From NCBI GenBank assembly GCA_036381595.1, contig DASVCN010000024.1, positions 131,320 to 195,319 on the forward strand: a stretch of 64,000 nt of DNA, in the 5' to 3' direction. This document shows positions 23,441 to 31,838 of the stretch, piece after piece (the first letter of the stretch is position 1; each line of letters starts with the position of its first letter). The notes under the pieces are model-generated. The model was not told the DNA's origin. It did no database searches and saw only the letters and a list, made by a program, of their open reading frames with translations. The translations under genes were made by a program, and so were the position numbers. The DNA comes from Trueperaceae bacterium (GTDB lineage: Bacteria > Deinococcota > Deinococci > Deinococcales > Trueperaceae).

Positions 23441-25945
23441 TCAGCGCCGGGGTCCGGGGTCTCCGAACACCAGGCGGCGGCGCCGCTTCGTGGCGCCACC
23501 CTCGCGGGTAGACGTGCGAGTGGCCTTCTCTTCCGGCGCGGCGGCAACTTCCTTCCTCCGGCCCCTACCCTCGCGAGCGCGCGACTCCTGGGATTCGCCG
23601 TTCCCTGCGGCCGGCCTGGCCGTGGTACTCTCGCCGCTCTCCTTCTCCTCGCCCCTGGAACCCTTGCCGCGCGACTTGCCGCTCCGGGCCTTGCCGGCGC
23701 CGCCCGCTTCTGCCTTGCCGCCGTCGACACGGGTGGGCGCCTTCTCCGGCTCGCGAACCGGTGACTTGAGTTTCTTGGGCGCCTTGCGCGTGACCGGCTG
23801 CTCTTCCGGCTCCACTTCCGGCATCTCCATCGAAGCCGGCACCAGGTCGATCTGGCGCACGGTGGGGTTCGCCTGGAAGATCTTCACCTCGATGCGGTCG
23901 CCCATCCGGAACTTCTTGCGGCTGTGCTTGCCCATCAGCATCAGCGAGTCCTCGAGGAACATGTAGTAGTCGTCGTCGAGGTGCGACACGTGGATGAGAC
24001 CCTCGATGCCGTTCGGCAGCGCCGCGAAGATGCCGAAGTTGGTGACGCCACTGATCACGGCGTTGAAGGTCTCGCCTACATGCTCCTTCGCCCACTTCGC
24101 ATGGAAGTAGCGGGTGAGGTCGCGTTCCGCCTCCTCGGCCACCCTCTCTCTGTCGGAGGCGTGCTCGGCGAGCTTGGGGAAGTCGCTCTTCATACGCTCC
24201 TTGAGAGTGGGCGACAGGCGGTGCTGGAGGAGGGCCCGTACCACCCGGTGGACGACCAGGTCCGGGTAGCGGCGGATGGGTGAGGTGAAGTGCAGGTAGT
24301 TCTCGAACGCGAGGCCGAAGTGGCCGAGGTTCTCGGCCGAGTAACGCGCCTGCTTGAGGGAGCGCAGGAGCAGGGTGCTCACGAGCTGGGCCTCGGGCTT
24401 GCCGTGCGCTTCACGGAGGATCTTCTGCAGATCCTGTGGTCCGGCCGCCTGCAAGTCGAGAGTGTAGCCCAGCTTGGCCAGGGCCTTCTGCAACGCCTGG
24501 ATCTTCTCGTCGGAGGGATCTTCGTGCACCCGGTAGAGGGCGGGGATGTCCTTGTCGTCGAGCTCCTTGGCCACGAGCCGGTTGGCCAGGAGCATGAGCT
24601 CCTCGATCAGCTGTCGCGCTTCGTTGGAGCGGATGGGGGTCAGGTGGAGAGCGCCCTCCTCGTCGACATCCACTTTCGCTTCGGTGAACTCGAAGTCGAG
24701 CGCGCCCGCGCCGATCCGTTGCGCCCGCAACTTCTGGGTGAGTCCGATGAGCAGCTTTATGTCCCGCTCGAGTTTGCGCTTGCCGTGGGGCAGGCGACCA
24801 CCGTCGGCGAACGCCTGGACCTCCTCGTAGGTGAGGCGGGCGTCGCTCTTGATGACCGTTTCCTTGAAGCGGACCGCCTTGACCTCCCCCTCTCGGGTCA
24901 TGTCTACGAAGGCCGAGAGGGCGAGCCGAGGCTCCCCCTCGACAAGGGAGCAGATGCCGTTGGAGAGTTGCTCCGGTAGCATCGGCAGGACCTTGCCCGG
25001 TAGATAGACGCTGGTTGCCCGCTCGACAGCCTCCTTGTCGAGGCTGGTTCCCTCGGCGACGTAGTAGCTCACGTCGGCGATGTGGACGCCTATCCTCAGC
25101 AGACCGTTCTTGCCTTCGCCCTTCAGACGCTCCAGCGAGATGGCGTCGTCGAAATCCTTGGCGTCGGCCCCGTCGATCGTGAAAGTGTTGACGTTGCGGT
25201 AGTCGGTGCGGCCCGCCATCAGGTCTCCGCCCACGCTCGAGGGGACCGCGGCCGCCTCGGCCAGCGTATCGGGGTTGAACTCGTCCTTGAGGTCGTACTT
25301 GACGATCACGGCGCGCGTCTCTATCTCGGGACTGTCGCCGTCCCCGAGGTACTCCTCTACGGTAGCGAACGGATCGCTGTCCCCCGACTCCTCGGGCCAG
25401 TTCATCCGCGCGACGATGCGCGAGCCCGCGTCGAGCTTCCCTACGGACTCGGGAGTGAGCAGGATGCGTTCCCGGAGCTTGGGTGAGTCGGGCCGTAAGA
25501 TCGCGTAGCCGCGCGAGTATTCGAGGGTGCCGACGACCCGCTGATGCTTGCGCTCGAGGATCCGCACGATCTCCCCGGAGGTCCGGCCGTCGTCGCTCTT
25601 CATCGGGTTCGGCCTGGCGACCACGCGGTCGCCATCCCAGGCGCCGCCCAGGCGGTCTGCCGGGATGAAGAGGTCCTTGGCGTTGCCGCTCTCGGGGATC
25701 ACGAAACCGTAGCCGCCGGAGGTCACCTGCAGCTTGCCGATGAACAGGTTCATCTCCTGAGGCAAGCCGTACGAGCGGCGGCGCGTGCGGATGAGCTTGC
25801 CTTCGTCGGTGAGCTCGCTCAGGAGCTTGCGCAAGGCCGAGCGGTCGTCTATCTGCAGCCTCTTCTGGATGTCCTGCACGTGCCACGGTCGTTCCGGGTG
25901 CTGCTTGAAGAACTCGAAGATGTTGTCCCTGTCCAAACCGTCCAT
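23441..25945 (-). CDS. rnr: Ribonuclease R
   Basis: A processive 3'-5' exoribonuclease of the RNB family that degrades structured RNA. Parts in order: an N-terminal winged-helix (QDIQKRLQIDDRSALRKLLS), two cold-shock OB folds, the RNB catalytic domain with FTIDGADAKDFDDAISLE (the acidic metal-binding cluster), an S1 domain (VGETFNAVISGVTNFGIFAAL), and a highly charged Lys/Arg/Glu/Ser tail of about 120 residues. The tail is of low complexity but keeps the frame. An ATG at 25954 is in frame, but a TAGTAT -10 motif lies exactly 7 bases before the ATG at 25945, so I chose the latter (834 residues). Monocistronic or first in the unit with the gene below. Confidence 0.94.
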   Translation of the reverse strand: MDGLDRDNIFEFFKQHPERPWHVQDIQKRLQIDDRSALRKLLSELTDEGKLIRTRRRSYGLPQEMNLFIGKLQVTSGGYGFVIPESGNAKDLFIPADRLGGAWDGDRVVARPNPMKSDDGRTSGEIVRILERKHQRVVGTLEYSRGYAILRPDSPKLRERILLTPESVGKLDAGSRIVARMNWPEESGDSDPFATVEEYLGDGDSPEIETRAVIVKYDLKDEFNPDTLAEAAAVPSSVGGDLMAGRTDYRNVNTFTIDGADAKDFDDAISLERLKGEGKNGLLRIGVHIADVSYYVAEGTSLDKEAVERATSVYLPGKVLPMLPEQLSNGICSLVEGEPRLALSAFVDMTREGEVKAVRFKETVIKSDARLTYEEVQAFADGGRLPHGKRKLERDIKLLIGLTQKLRAQRIGAGALDFEFTEAKVDVDEEGALHLTPIRSNEARQLIEELMLLANRLVAKELDDKDIPALYRVHEDPSDEKIQALQKALAKLGYTLDLQAAGPQDLQKILREAHGKPEAQLVSTLLLRSLKQARYSAENLGHFGLAFENYLHFTSPIRRYPDLVVHRVVRALLQHRLSPTLKERMKSDFPKLAEHASDRERVAEEAERDLTRYFHAKWAKEHVGETFNAVISGVTNFGIFAALPNGIEGLIHVSHLDDDYYMFLEDSLMLMGKHSRKKFRMGDRIEVKIFQANPTVRQIDLVPASMEMPEVEPEEQPVTRKAPKKLKSPVREPEKAPTRVDGGKAEAGGAGKARSGKSRGKGSRGEEKESGESTTARPAAGNGESQESRAREGRGRRKEVAAAPEEKATRTSTREGGATKRRRRLVFGDPGPRR

Positions 25946-25952
25946 TCCGGTC

Positions 25953-25958
25953 ATACTA
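25953..25958 (-). promoter_or_regulatory. -10 motif of leaderless promoter for rnr
   Basis: TAGTAT on the minus strand ends 7 bases before the ATG at 25945. The alternative upstream ATG at 25954 overlaps this hexamer, which argues against its use. Confidence 0.5.
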
Positions 25959-26005
25959 AACCGCTCGTGGGCCCTTTCCAGTCAGCCAGCGCGGGATATG
26001 GCGAG

Positions 26006-26106
26006 GACGTCCTCGAATCGACCGCGCCTCGGCGCATCGCCGTACCGCGCAGCGGGCCCCGACGACGTCCTCGAATCGACCGCGCCTCGGCGCATCGCCG
26101 TACCGC
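26006..26106. repeat. Two direct copies of a 43-bp sequence, 58-bp period
   Basis: GACGTCCTCGAATCGACCGC followed by GCCTCGGCGCATCGCCGTACCGC begins at about 26006 and again at about 26064; the 43 bp are identical and are separated by 15 bp (GCAGCGGGCCCCGAC). It sits between the divergent rnr and cutA genes. The period is close to the 57-bp array at 2.9-3.2 kb, but the sequence is different apart from a shared GTACCG. Confidence 0.85.
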
Positions 26107-26153
26107 TCAGAGGGGCCGCGCGACGGACTGATGGTTGGAGCGGCCCGAGGGCA

Positions 26154-26159
26154 GATAAT
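26154..26159 (+). promoter_or_regulatory. -10 motif of probable leaderless promoter for cutA
   Basis: GATAAT (one mismatch from TATAAT) ends 6 bases before the ATG at 26166; no Shine-Dalgarno intervenes. Confidence 0.4.
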
Positions 26160-26165
26160 CGGATC

Positions 26166-26516
26166 ATGGAAGACGACCAGATCTACCGTCGACGGGCAGA
26201 GGGGATAGTTTCGGTCTACATGACCTTCCCCGATGAACCAACGGCTGCGCGGATAGTCGCCGAACTGCTGGACGAGCGCCTCATCGCCTGCGCCAACCTG
26301 CTCCCCGGGGCAAGGTCGTTCTACAGGTGGGAAGGCGAAGTGCAGGACGAGGTCGAGGTGGTGGCCTTCGCCAAGACGCTCGAGGCGCGGCTCGGGAGGG
26401 TGGTCGCGCGGGTCAGAGACCTGCATCCTTACGACACACCGTGCATCGTCGCCTTGGCGGTCGCCGGAGGCTTCGGGGGCTACCTCGAGTGGGTGCGGGA
26501 GGAAGCCGCGTCTTGA
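26166..26516 (+). CDS. cutA: CutA1 divalent-ion tolerance family protein
   Basis: A 116-residue protein of the trimeric CutA1 family, ferredoxin-like fold. Landmarks are VYMTFPDEPTAARIVAELLDERLIACANLLPG, RWEGEVQDEVEVVAFAKT and LHPYDTPCIVALAV. The Cys in ACAN and the HPYDTP segment are the most conserved parts of the family. First linked to copper tolerance in E. coli; its biochemical role is still uncertain. The upstream frame is open for some distance, but the 58-bp repeat lies there, so the ATG at 26166 is the start. Confidence 0.93.
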   Translation: MEDDQIYRRRAEGIVSVYMTFPDEPTAARIVAELLDERLIACANLLPGARSFYRWEGEVQDEVEVVAFAKTLEARLGRVVARVRDLHPYDTPCIVALAVAGGFGGYLEWVREEAAS

Positions 26517-26709
26517 GGAACAGTGCGTTCGTGACGGGGTTCCCGGCCAGTCGCGAAAGGTGATGACTAGGCATCAAGCCACAGATGCGGCCCGCTTGCA
26601 GGTCATACGGTTGATGACAGGAGGGCAGGGGCCCGGAGCCCCGGAAGACTCCCCTCCACAAAACCCGGACAACCGTAGAGAACGAGATACCGACCTAGGG
26701 GGGATTTCG

Positions 26710-27075
26710 ATGGCACATAACGAATATCGCAAGACCATGTCCGCTTCGACACTAATCGGGGACAGAGTGGCCAACGCCGAAGGCGAGAACCTGGGCACGA
26801 TGAAGGAGTTGATGCTCGACGTCGACACCGGTCGCGTGGCCTACGCGGTGCTCGACTTCGGGGGCTTCATGGGGATGGGCGACAAGTTCTTCGCCGTCCC
26901 GTGGCAGGCGTTCTCGGTCGACGAAGCCAATCACCGGTTGGTGCTGAACGTCGACAAGGAGACCCTCAAGAACGCCGAGGGGTTCGACAAGAACGACTGG
27001 CCCGACACCACCAATCCGGACTGGGGCCGCCGCATCCACCAGCACTACGGCTACACACCGTACTGGGACATCTGA
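26710..27075 (+). CDS. PRC-barrel domain protein
   Basis: A 121-residue protein. Residues 10-85 form a PRC-barrel (MSASTLIGDRVANAEGENLG, MLDVDTGRVAYAVLDFGGFM, KFFAVPWQAFSV), the fold first seen in photosynthetic reaction-centre H subunits and RimM. The remaining 35 residues, ending in HQHYGYTPYWDI, are aromatic and charged, a common tail in stand-alone PRC-barrel stress proteins. No signal peptide. A GGGGGGAT purine run precedes the ATG at 26710, so the longer in-frame ORF upstream is not needed. A strong terminator hairpin follows the stop. Likely a stress-related soluble protein; its partner is unknown. Confidence 0.85.
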   Translation: MAHNEYRKTMSASTLIGDRVANAEGENLGTMKELMLDVDTGRVAYAVLDFGGFMGMGDKFFAVPWQAFSVDEANHRLVLNVDKETLKNAEGFDKNDWPDTTNPDWGRRIHQHYGYTPYWDI

Positions 27076-27100
27076 GACCGGCTCAAGGCCGGGGAAAGCA

Positions 27101-27126
27101 GAGGGGCCCGTGTGGACGGGCCCCTC
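27101..27126. terminator. Hairpin terminator between convergent genes
   Basis: Perfect 10-bp stem GAGGGGCCCG / CGGGCCCCTC with a 6-base loop, 25 bases after the PRC-barrel stop and 31 bases from the end of the convergent small gene. No long T run follows, as is common in GC-rich genomes. Confidence 0.75.
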
Positions 27127-27156
27127 GATCTCGTTGGTGTGGTTCGGCGACCGCCG

Positions 27157-27366
27157 CTAGTTGAGTCTCTGCAGATTGCCGCTTCGAGGTTCGAGTTCGA
27201 GTCTCATCGCCTCGCGCCTTGCGATCTCGACGGCCTCAAGGTAGTCGCCGGCGTAGACGAGCACCTGGCGAACGGCCTTCTGAGAGAACGTGTCGAAGAG
27301 CGGGAACAGATCGATGGTGAAGCTGGAACGGTTGGTGGGGTCTCCCCACACGGTCAAGAGGTTCAC
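27157..27366 (-). CDS. Small hypothetical protein
   Basis: A 69-residue frame starting at GTG, with AGGAGG 12 bases upstream. The sequence (MNLLTVWGDPTNRSSFTID, then FDTFSQKAVRQVLVYAGDYLEAVEIARREA) has a balanced composition, an amphipathic helix and no low-complexity bias, so it looks like a true small soluble protein. No family recognised. It converges on the PRC-barrel gene across the terminator hairpin. Confidence 0.55.
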   Translation of the reverse strand: MNLLTVWGDPTNRSSFTIDLFPLFDTFSQKAVRQVLVYAGDYLEAVEIARREAMRLELEPRSGNLQRLN

Positions 27367-27500
27367 GGGGGCTTTCTCCCTCCTGGCGAATAGGCTGGCT
27401 GGCGTCGCGCCCGGTGCGCTGTCACCGTTGGCCTGACCTGTTTTACCTCAATCCGAGCCGGCACGTAGGGAACTACCCGACCTGACCACTCTGCCGGCTT

Positions 27501-28448
27501 CTAGGTGGCACGCTCCAGTTCCTGCTCCGCGAGAGAGCTCAATGCCTCGAGAGCCGGACCGTCGGGGAGGATCGAAAGGGCCTCTATGGCAGCCCGCGAC
27601 TCGGCGGTTATCCGGTCGCGTGTGAGCGTGTCGACCCCATGCAGCCTCACGAGCTTGGCCATCTGCAGCGGATCGCCCGGTTCTGCGGCCCGGCGGCGTA
27701 CGATCTCACGGGCCTCCTCGACGCCCCGCTCGAGCAGTAGCAGTACCGGGTAGGTGACCTTCCCCTCCCGCAGATCGCCGCCCGTCGGCTTGCCCAGTCC
27801 GCCCTCATCTCCCAGCAGGTCGAGGTAGTCGTCCTGCATCTGGAAAGCCCGCCCGTAACGCATGCCGAACGAGCGCAAGGCGTCCCGGTAGCGGGCCGGC
27901 GCGCCGGCCAGAACAGCTACGCCCTCGAGGGAGGCGGCTATGAGCTCTGCCGTCTTCCCCTCTATCACCCGCCGGTAGCCGTCGAGCGAGTAGCTCTCCA
28001 GAGCCGCCATCTCGTACTGAAGCACTTCCCCTTCGCACACCCTCGCGGCCGTGTCGGACACCAGCAGCGTGAAGTCGGCGTTGTCGATCCGGGCAAGCAG
28101 GCGCAATACCCTGGCTAGGATGTAGTCGCCCGACATCGTGCTCACGACGTTGCCGTAACGGCGGAACGCCGCCTCCTTGCCTCGCCTGACCTCGGCGCCG
28201 TCGATCAGGTCGTCGTGCAGCAGCGACGCCGAGTGGAGTAGCTCGACCGTGACCGCCACCTGCTGGCCATGCTCGCGGTCGGCTCCCAGCAACCGGGCGG
28301 CCAGGAACGCCAGCGAGGGCCGCAGCCTCTTCCCGCCGGCGGCCACCAGATCGGTGGCGATCCGTTGGATGAATTCGACATCGCTCTCCAGCTCCCGGGC
28401 CAGTCGGGCCTCGAAGAGTTGGAGGTCGTCTCTGATGAGTTCGAACAC
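27501..28448 (-). CDS. Trans-isoprenyl diphosphate synthase (polyprenyl synthetase)
   Basis: A 315-residue all-helical enzyme that extends allylic diphosphates with isopentenyl diphosphate; long-chain products serve quinone side chains or carotenoids. First Asp-rich motif: LHDDLIDGAEVRRG (DDxxD); second: FQMQDDYLDLLGD. GGKRLRPSLAFLAA is the IPP-binding segment. The residues before the first motif (SASL) lack bulky aromatics, which fits a longer-chain product such as a hepta- or octaprenyl, but this is inference. It starts at GTG, 9 bases after a TATACT -10. The rex gene ends 54 bases upstream. Confidence 0.92.
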   Translation of the reverse strand: MFELIRDDLQLFEARLARELESDVEFIQRIATDLVAAGGKRLRPSLAFLAARLLGADREHGQQVAVTVELLHSASLLHDDLIDGAEVRRGKEAAFRRYGNVVSTMSGDYILARVLRLLARIDNADFTLLVSDTAARVCEGEVLQYEMAALESYSLDGYRRVIEGKTAELIAASLEGVAVLAGAPARYRDALRSFGMRYGRAFQMQDDYLDLLGDEGGLGKPTGGDLREGKVTYPVLLLLERGVEEAREIVRRRAAEPGDPLQMAKLVRLHGVDTLTRDRITAESRAAIEALSILPDGPALEALSSLAEQELERAT

Positions 28449-28457
28449 AGCGCAGTA

Positions 28458-28463
28458 AGTATA
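28458..28463 (-). promoter_or_regulatory. -10 motif of leaderless promoter for polyprenyl synthase
   Basis: TATACT on the minus strand ends 9 bases before the GTG start at 28448; no ribosome site is present. Confidence 0.5.
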
Positions 28464-28501
28464 ACGATGCCGGCAGCGGGCCTCGCTCGCCGCCTTACCC
28501 G

Positions 28502-29149
28502 CTATTCCTCTGCGACCGGCTCGCCCTCGACCTGCGGCTTCAGGTAGAACGCCAACCGCTTGAGACCGGCGAGGAAGTCGACCGTCTCGACCTTGACCGA
28601 CGGGGGTACGTTGACGATCGTGGGCGCGAAGTTGAGTATGCCCTGCACCCCGGCCGCTACGAGATCGTCGGCAGCCGTCTGAGCCGAACCCTGGGGCACC
28701 GTTATGAACCCTATGTCTATCTCGCGTTCGGCCACGACGCGGGACATGTCACGGGGATGCGACACCTCTATCCCCGATATCAGGCTGCCCACCTTACGCT
28801 CGTCCACGTCGAAGAAGGCGCGGATGCTGAAGTCGTACTCGTCGAAGTTCGGGTAATCGGCGATCGCCTGCCCTAGCCGCCCCATACCTACCAGAGCGAC
28901 GTTCCAGGCGCGCGTTAGGCCCAGAATCGCCCTGATCTCGCGCCGGAGCGTGGCGACCGTGTAACCGGCGCCACGCTTCCCGAAGCTGCCGAAGCGGGTC
29001 AGGTCCTTGCGTACCTGGAAGGCGGAGACCTGAGCCTCCCTGGCGAGGTCGCCACTGGAGGTCTGTTGTATGCCGGCCGCCTCGAGTTGGCCGAGGATGC
29101 GCAGGTAGGTGACGAGGCGGCCTATGGCCGCGCTCGGTATCGCCGGCAT
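28502..29149 (-). CDS. rex: Redox-sensing transcriptional repressor Rex
   Basis: A 215-residue NADH/NAD+-responsive repressor. The N-terminal winged helix (residues about 1-80) includes SGDLAREAQVSAFQVRKDL and FGSFGKRGAGY; the Rossmann domain shows NVALVGMGRLGQAI (the glycine-rich loop) and ends with the family C-terminal helix (PPSVKVETVDFLAGLKRLAFYL). High NADH releases it from DNA, de-repressing respiration and fermentation genes. Its ATG overlaps the stop of the SPOR gene (TGATG), so it is translated in an operon with envelope genes, an unusual setting. I did not find a clear TTGTGAA-type Rex box in the window. Confidence 0.93.
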   Translation of the reverse strand: MPAIPSAAIGRLVTYLRILGQLEAAGIQQTSSGDLAREAQVSAFQVRKDLTRFGSFGKRGAGYTVATLRREIRAILGLTRAWNVALVGMGRLGQAIADYPNFDEYDFSIRAFFDVDERKVGSLISGIEVSHPRDMSRVVAEREIDIGFITVPQGSAQTAADDLVAAGVQGILNFAPTIVNVPPSVKVETVDFLAGLKRLAFYLKPQVEGEPVAEE

Positions 29150-30111
29150 CAGCGCGGGAAGTGGTCGATACCCTGTTCGTTCAGCAGCGCTCGTGCCTCG
29201 GTCAGCTCATCGCCGGCGAACGGACCCACCAGCAGCTTCACGAGGCCGCTCTCCATCCGCTCACTCACCTCGAAGCCCAGCCCTTCCAGCCGTTCGCGCT
29301 GCGGCAGCGAGCTCTCCCGGGTGCCGTATGCGCCCACCTGGAGGAATCTGCCGGCGGTGGCCTGCGCTGCCGTTGGAGCGGGCTCGCGGGCCTGGGGCCG
29401 GCCGGCCGAGCTGGCCCCCGAATCGGTGTCGCCTTCGAACAGGTAGATGACCGGTTCGATCCGGAATCCCCCGCCCCTGATACGCGCCGCCACCCGCTCG
29501 GCTTCGCTCAGCTCCTCGTACGGGCCCACCAGGACTATCGAGAGATTGCCCTGGGTGCCTATGAATACGGGATAGCCCGCCTCGCGGAAGGTCTGCGCCT
29601 GCCGCTGGGCGTTCTCCTCTCCAGAGAACGCGCCCACAGAGATCCGGTAGGTGCCAGGCCGGTCGGCCGCGGCGGCGTTCACCTGGGCCGGATCTGAGGC
29701 GCTCCGTGAAGGCTGCTGCTGTTCCGGTTCGGGCTCTGCGCCTGCTGCGCGTTCCTGCTGGGAGCCGGTGCCGGGCAGGGGCAGAGCGCTGACCGTAACC
29801 GGTCCCTCGTCCGACTCGCTCGTACTGGAGGGAGTATCCGAGGTCGCCTGAGAGGTGAGCCGCGTCTCTTCCGGGGTCTCTTCCGGGGTCTCTTCCGCCA
29901 CCGACCTGGTGACTTCCGGTTCATCGGCAGCACGCACGGGTCCGGGCGACGTGAACTCGCTGGACTGTTCCGGCCGGCTGCTGCTCGCCTGTGACGCCCC
30001 CAGCGGGAAGAAGGAGCCGCCGGTGAGCAGCGTCGCGATGATGCCCGCGATCACCGCGATGAGGGCGATACCGATCAGCATGTCCGGCCAGTTGCGTCTT
30101 ATCCAGTCCAT
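29149..30111 (-). CDS. Membrane-anchored protein with two SPOR domains
   Basis: The protein has 320 residues: a short cytoplasmic N-terminus, one transmembrane helix at about 9-30 (DMLIGIALIAVIAGIIATLL), and a linker rich in Ser, Glu, Thr and Pro with a repeated EETPEETPEET. Two SPOR domains follow (YRISVGAFSGEENAQRQAQT to about 225, and FLQVGAYGTRESSLPQRERL to the end). SPOR domains bind denuded glycan strands at the division septum, so this protein probably acts in cell division or wall remodelling. It lies between the TPR gene (25 bases upstream) and rex, in one operon. Confidence 0.85.
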   Translation of the reverse strand: MDWIRRNWPDMLIGIALIAVIAGIIATLLTGGSFFPLGASQASSSRPEQSSEFTSPGPVRAADEPEVTRSVAEETPEETPEETRLTSQATSDTPSSTSESDEGPVTVSALPLPGTGSQQERAAGAEPEPEQQQPSRSASDPAQVNAAAADRPGTYRISVGAFSGEENAQRQAQTFREAGYPVFIGTQGNLSIVLVGPYEELSEAERVAARIRGGGFRIEPVIYLFEGDTDSGASSAGRPQAREPAPTAAQATAGRFLQVGAYGTRESSLPQRERLEGLGFEVSERMESGLVKLLVGPFAGDELTEARALLNEQGIDHFPR

Positions 30112-30136
30112 TGGTCCCCGATTCTCTCCGACTCTC

Positions 30137-31672
30137 TCAGAAGTACTGCTGCAAAGCTTCGCTTGCCGGCGCGTAGCCGAGTTCGCTCGCCATCTGCCAG
30201 GCCGAGCGGGCCTCCGCCCGGCGGTTCTGTGACATCAGCGCCCAGCCCAGGTTGTAGTGGCTCTCCGCATCCTGCGGATTCTGCTGGACCAGCAACTCGT
30301 AGACCGCTTCGGCGTCGCGGAACCGCTCGGTGGCAAGGTAGGCGGCGCCGAGGTTCGCCCTGGCTTCGGCACTGCCGGGGGCGAGCTGCACGGCCCGCTC
30401 GTAATATTGGGCGGCGGTCCGGTAGTTGCCCAGCTGGTACTCGGCGAGGCCGGCCCAGAGCTGCGCCTGCGGGTCGCTGGGACGCTCCTGCACCACCTGT
30501 GCCAGGACGGTAGCCGCCTGCTGGTAGTCGCCCTGACGGTAGAGCGAGCGGCCGAGGATGAGCCGTGCCTGGGCGGCCAGCTGCGGGTCGTCGAGCTGGT
30601 TCAGCGCCCGGCGGGCACTGCCGATCGCGAACTCGGTACGGCCGAGCTGGTCGAATGCCGAAGCGAGGGCGAGGTCCACCTGACCGCCTGCTCCCTCTAT
30701 CTCCGAGGCGTTCTGCAGGACCTGGACCGCGTTCGCGGGCTGCCCCATCTCGAGATAGGAAACGCCGAGGTTGTAGAGGGCCTCCCAGGAGGAGGCGTTC
30801 ACTTCGGCCGCCTGCTGGAACGAAGCCGCGGCCTCGGCGTCGCGGCCCAGCTGACGCTGAAGCAGGCCCAGCTTGACCAGCAGGTTCGCCTGGACCTCCG
30901 CATCCTCCGACACCCTGGCCTTGCGCAGGCCGCGCTCGAGCGCCCGCAGGGCATAATCCACCTGACCTTGATCAACATAGATATCGGCGATGAGAGAGCT
31001 CACCCGATAGTCGGTAGTCTGCCCTTCCAGGTCCGTGAGGTCAGGAAGGGCTTCCAGACCCCGTCCCGCCCTGTAGAGGGCGTCGGCGCGCAGATAGCGG
31101 AGCTCGAGCGGGTCCACCCGCGGCTCGTTCTCGAGGGCGCTGGCATAGGCTTCCGCAGCGCCGGCGAAGTCGCCAGAGCGCTTGAGCTGATCGGCGAGGC
31201 CGATGTAGGCGGCCGCCACTTCCGGTGGGGCTGCCTCCGGTTCGGCCTGAGCTACCGCTTCCCGGAAAGCGGCGGCGGAGTCGGCCGGACGCCTCAGGCG
31301 TGCCAGCGTGACGGCGCGGTTGTAGTGGCCGTCGAAGCGTTCGGGGTGGAGCCGGGTGAGCTCGTTGAAGGCGAAGAGCGCGGCCTGGAAGTCGCCGCGA
31401 CCGAACTCGGCCAGGCCCAGCCCGAAGTGGGCGTCGCCGGCGAGGTAGTCGAGCGCTATGGCCTCGAGGAACGCCTCCTTGGCGGCTTCGTAGCTATCCT
31501 CTTCGAGGAGTGCGTTGCCCAGGTTCACCCAGGCTTCGGCGTTCTCGGGTTGTTCTTCGGTGATGGCACGAAGCTCGCTCAGGGTCGGTTGAGCGAAGGC
31601 GGAGGCGAACAACAGGAAGATGATCGCGACCGGCAGGAGTTGCGCGCAGCGCTCGAGTTTGAAGGTACCCAT
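30137..31672 (-). CDS. Exported TPR-repeat protein
   Basis: The protein has 511 residues with a signal peptide (LLPVAIIFLLFASAFAQP). The mature protein is made of roughly a dozen tetratricopeptide repeats, recognisable by W/L-G-Y-A-P spacing, for example AEAWVNLGNALLEEDSYEAA, AHFGLGLAEFGRGDFQAALF, EALYNLGVSYLEMGQPANAV and ARANLGAAYLATERFRDAEA. It should act as a protein-binding scaffold outside the membrane. A GGGAG ribosome site precedes the ATG. First gene of the TPR-SPOR-rex operon, which suggests a role in the envelope together with the SPOR protein. Confidence 0.85.
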   Translation of the reverse strand: MGTFKLERCAQLLPVAIIFLLFASAFAQPTLSELRAITEEQPENAEAWVNLGNALLEEDSYEAAKEAFLEAIALDYLAGDAHFGLGLAEFGRGDFQAALFAFNELTRLHPERFDGHYNRAVTLARLRRPADSAAAFREAVAQAEPEAAPPEVAAAYIGLADQLKRSGDFAGAAEAYASALENEPRVDPLELRYLRADALYRAGRGLEALPDLTDLEGQTTDYRVSSLIADIYVDQGQVDYALRALERGLRKARVSEDAEVQANLLVKLGLLQRQLGRDAEAAASFQQAAEVNASSWEALYNLGVSYLEMGQPANAVQVLQNASEIEGAGGQVDLALASAFDQLGRTEFAIGSARRALNQLDDPQLAAQARLILGRSLYRQGDYQQAATVLAQVVQERPSDPQAQLWAGLAEYQLGNYRTAAQYYERAVQLAPGSAEARANLGAAYLATERFRDAEAVYELLVQQNPQDAESHYNLGWALMSQNRRAEARSAWQMASELGYAPASEALQQYF

Positions 31673-31838
31673 GATGTCTCCCGACGTCTACGGCACGCGT
31701 GGAACGGGCCGTTATTGCGATGCGCCAGTTTAGTATGGGTGCCTCCTCGGGCCATGTGAAATCCCCTACGAGCCCCGGCCCGCCTCTGCGCTCAGGAGTG
31801 ACGCTGGAGACGGTAATTCTCGGGTTGGCGGGGTCGCC

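Noticed and set aside
26628..26642. GGGGC-CCGGA-GCCCC hairpin after cutA as terminator
   Set aside because: The stem is only 5 bp with no T-rich tail, and it lies over 100 bases from the cutA stop, so the evidence is too weak.
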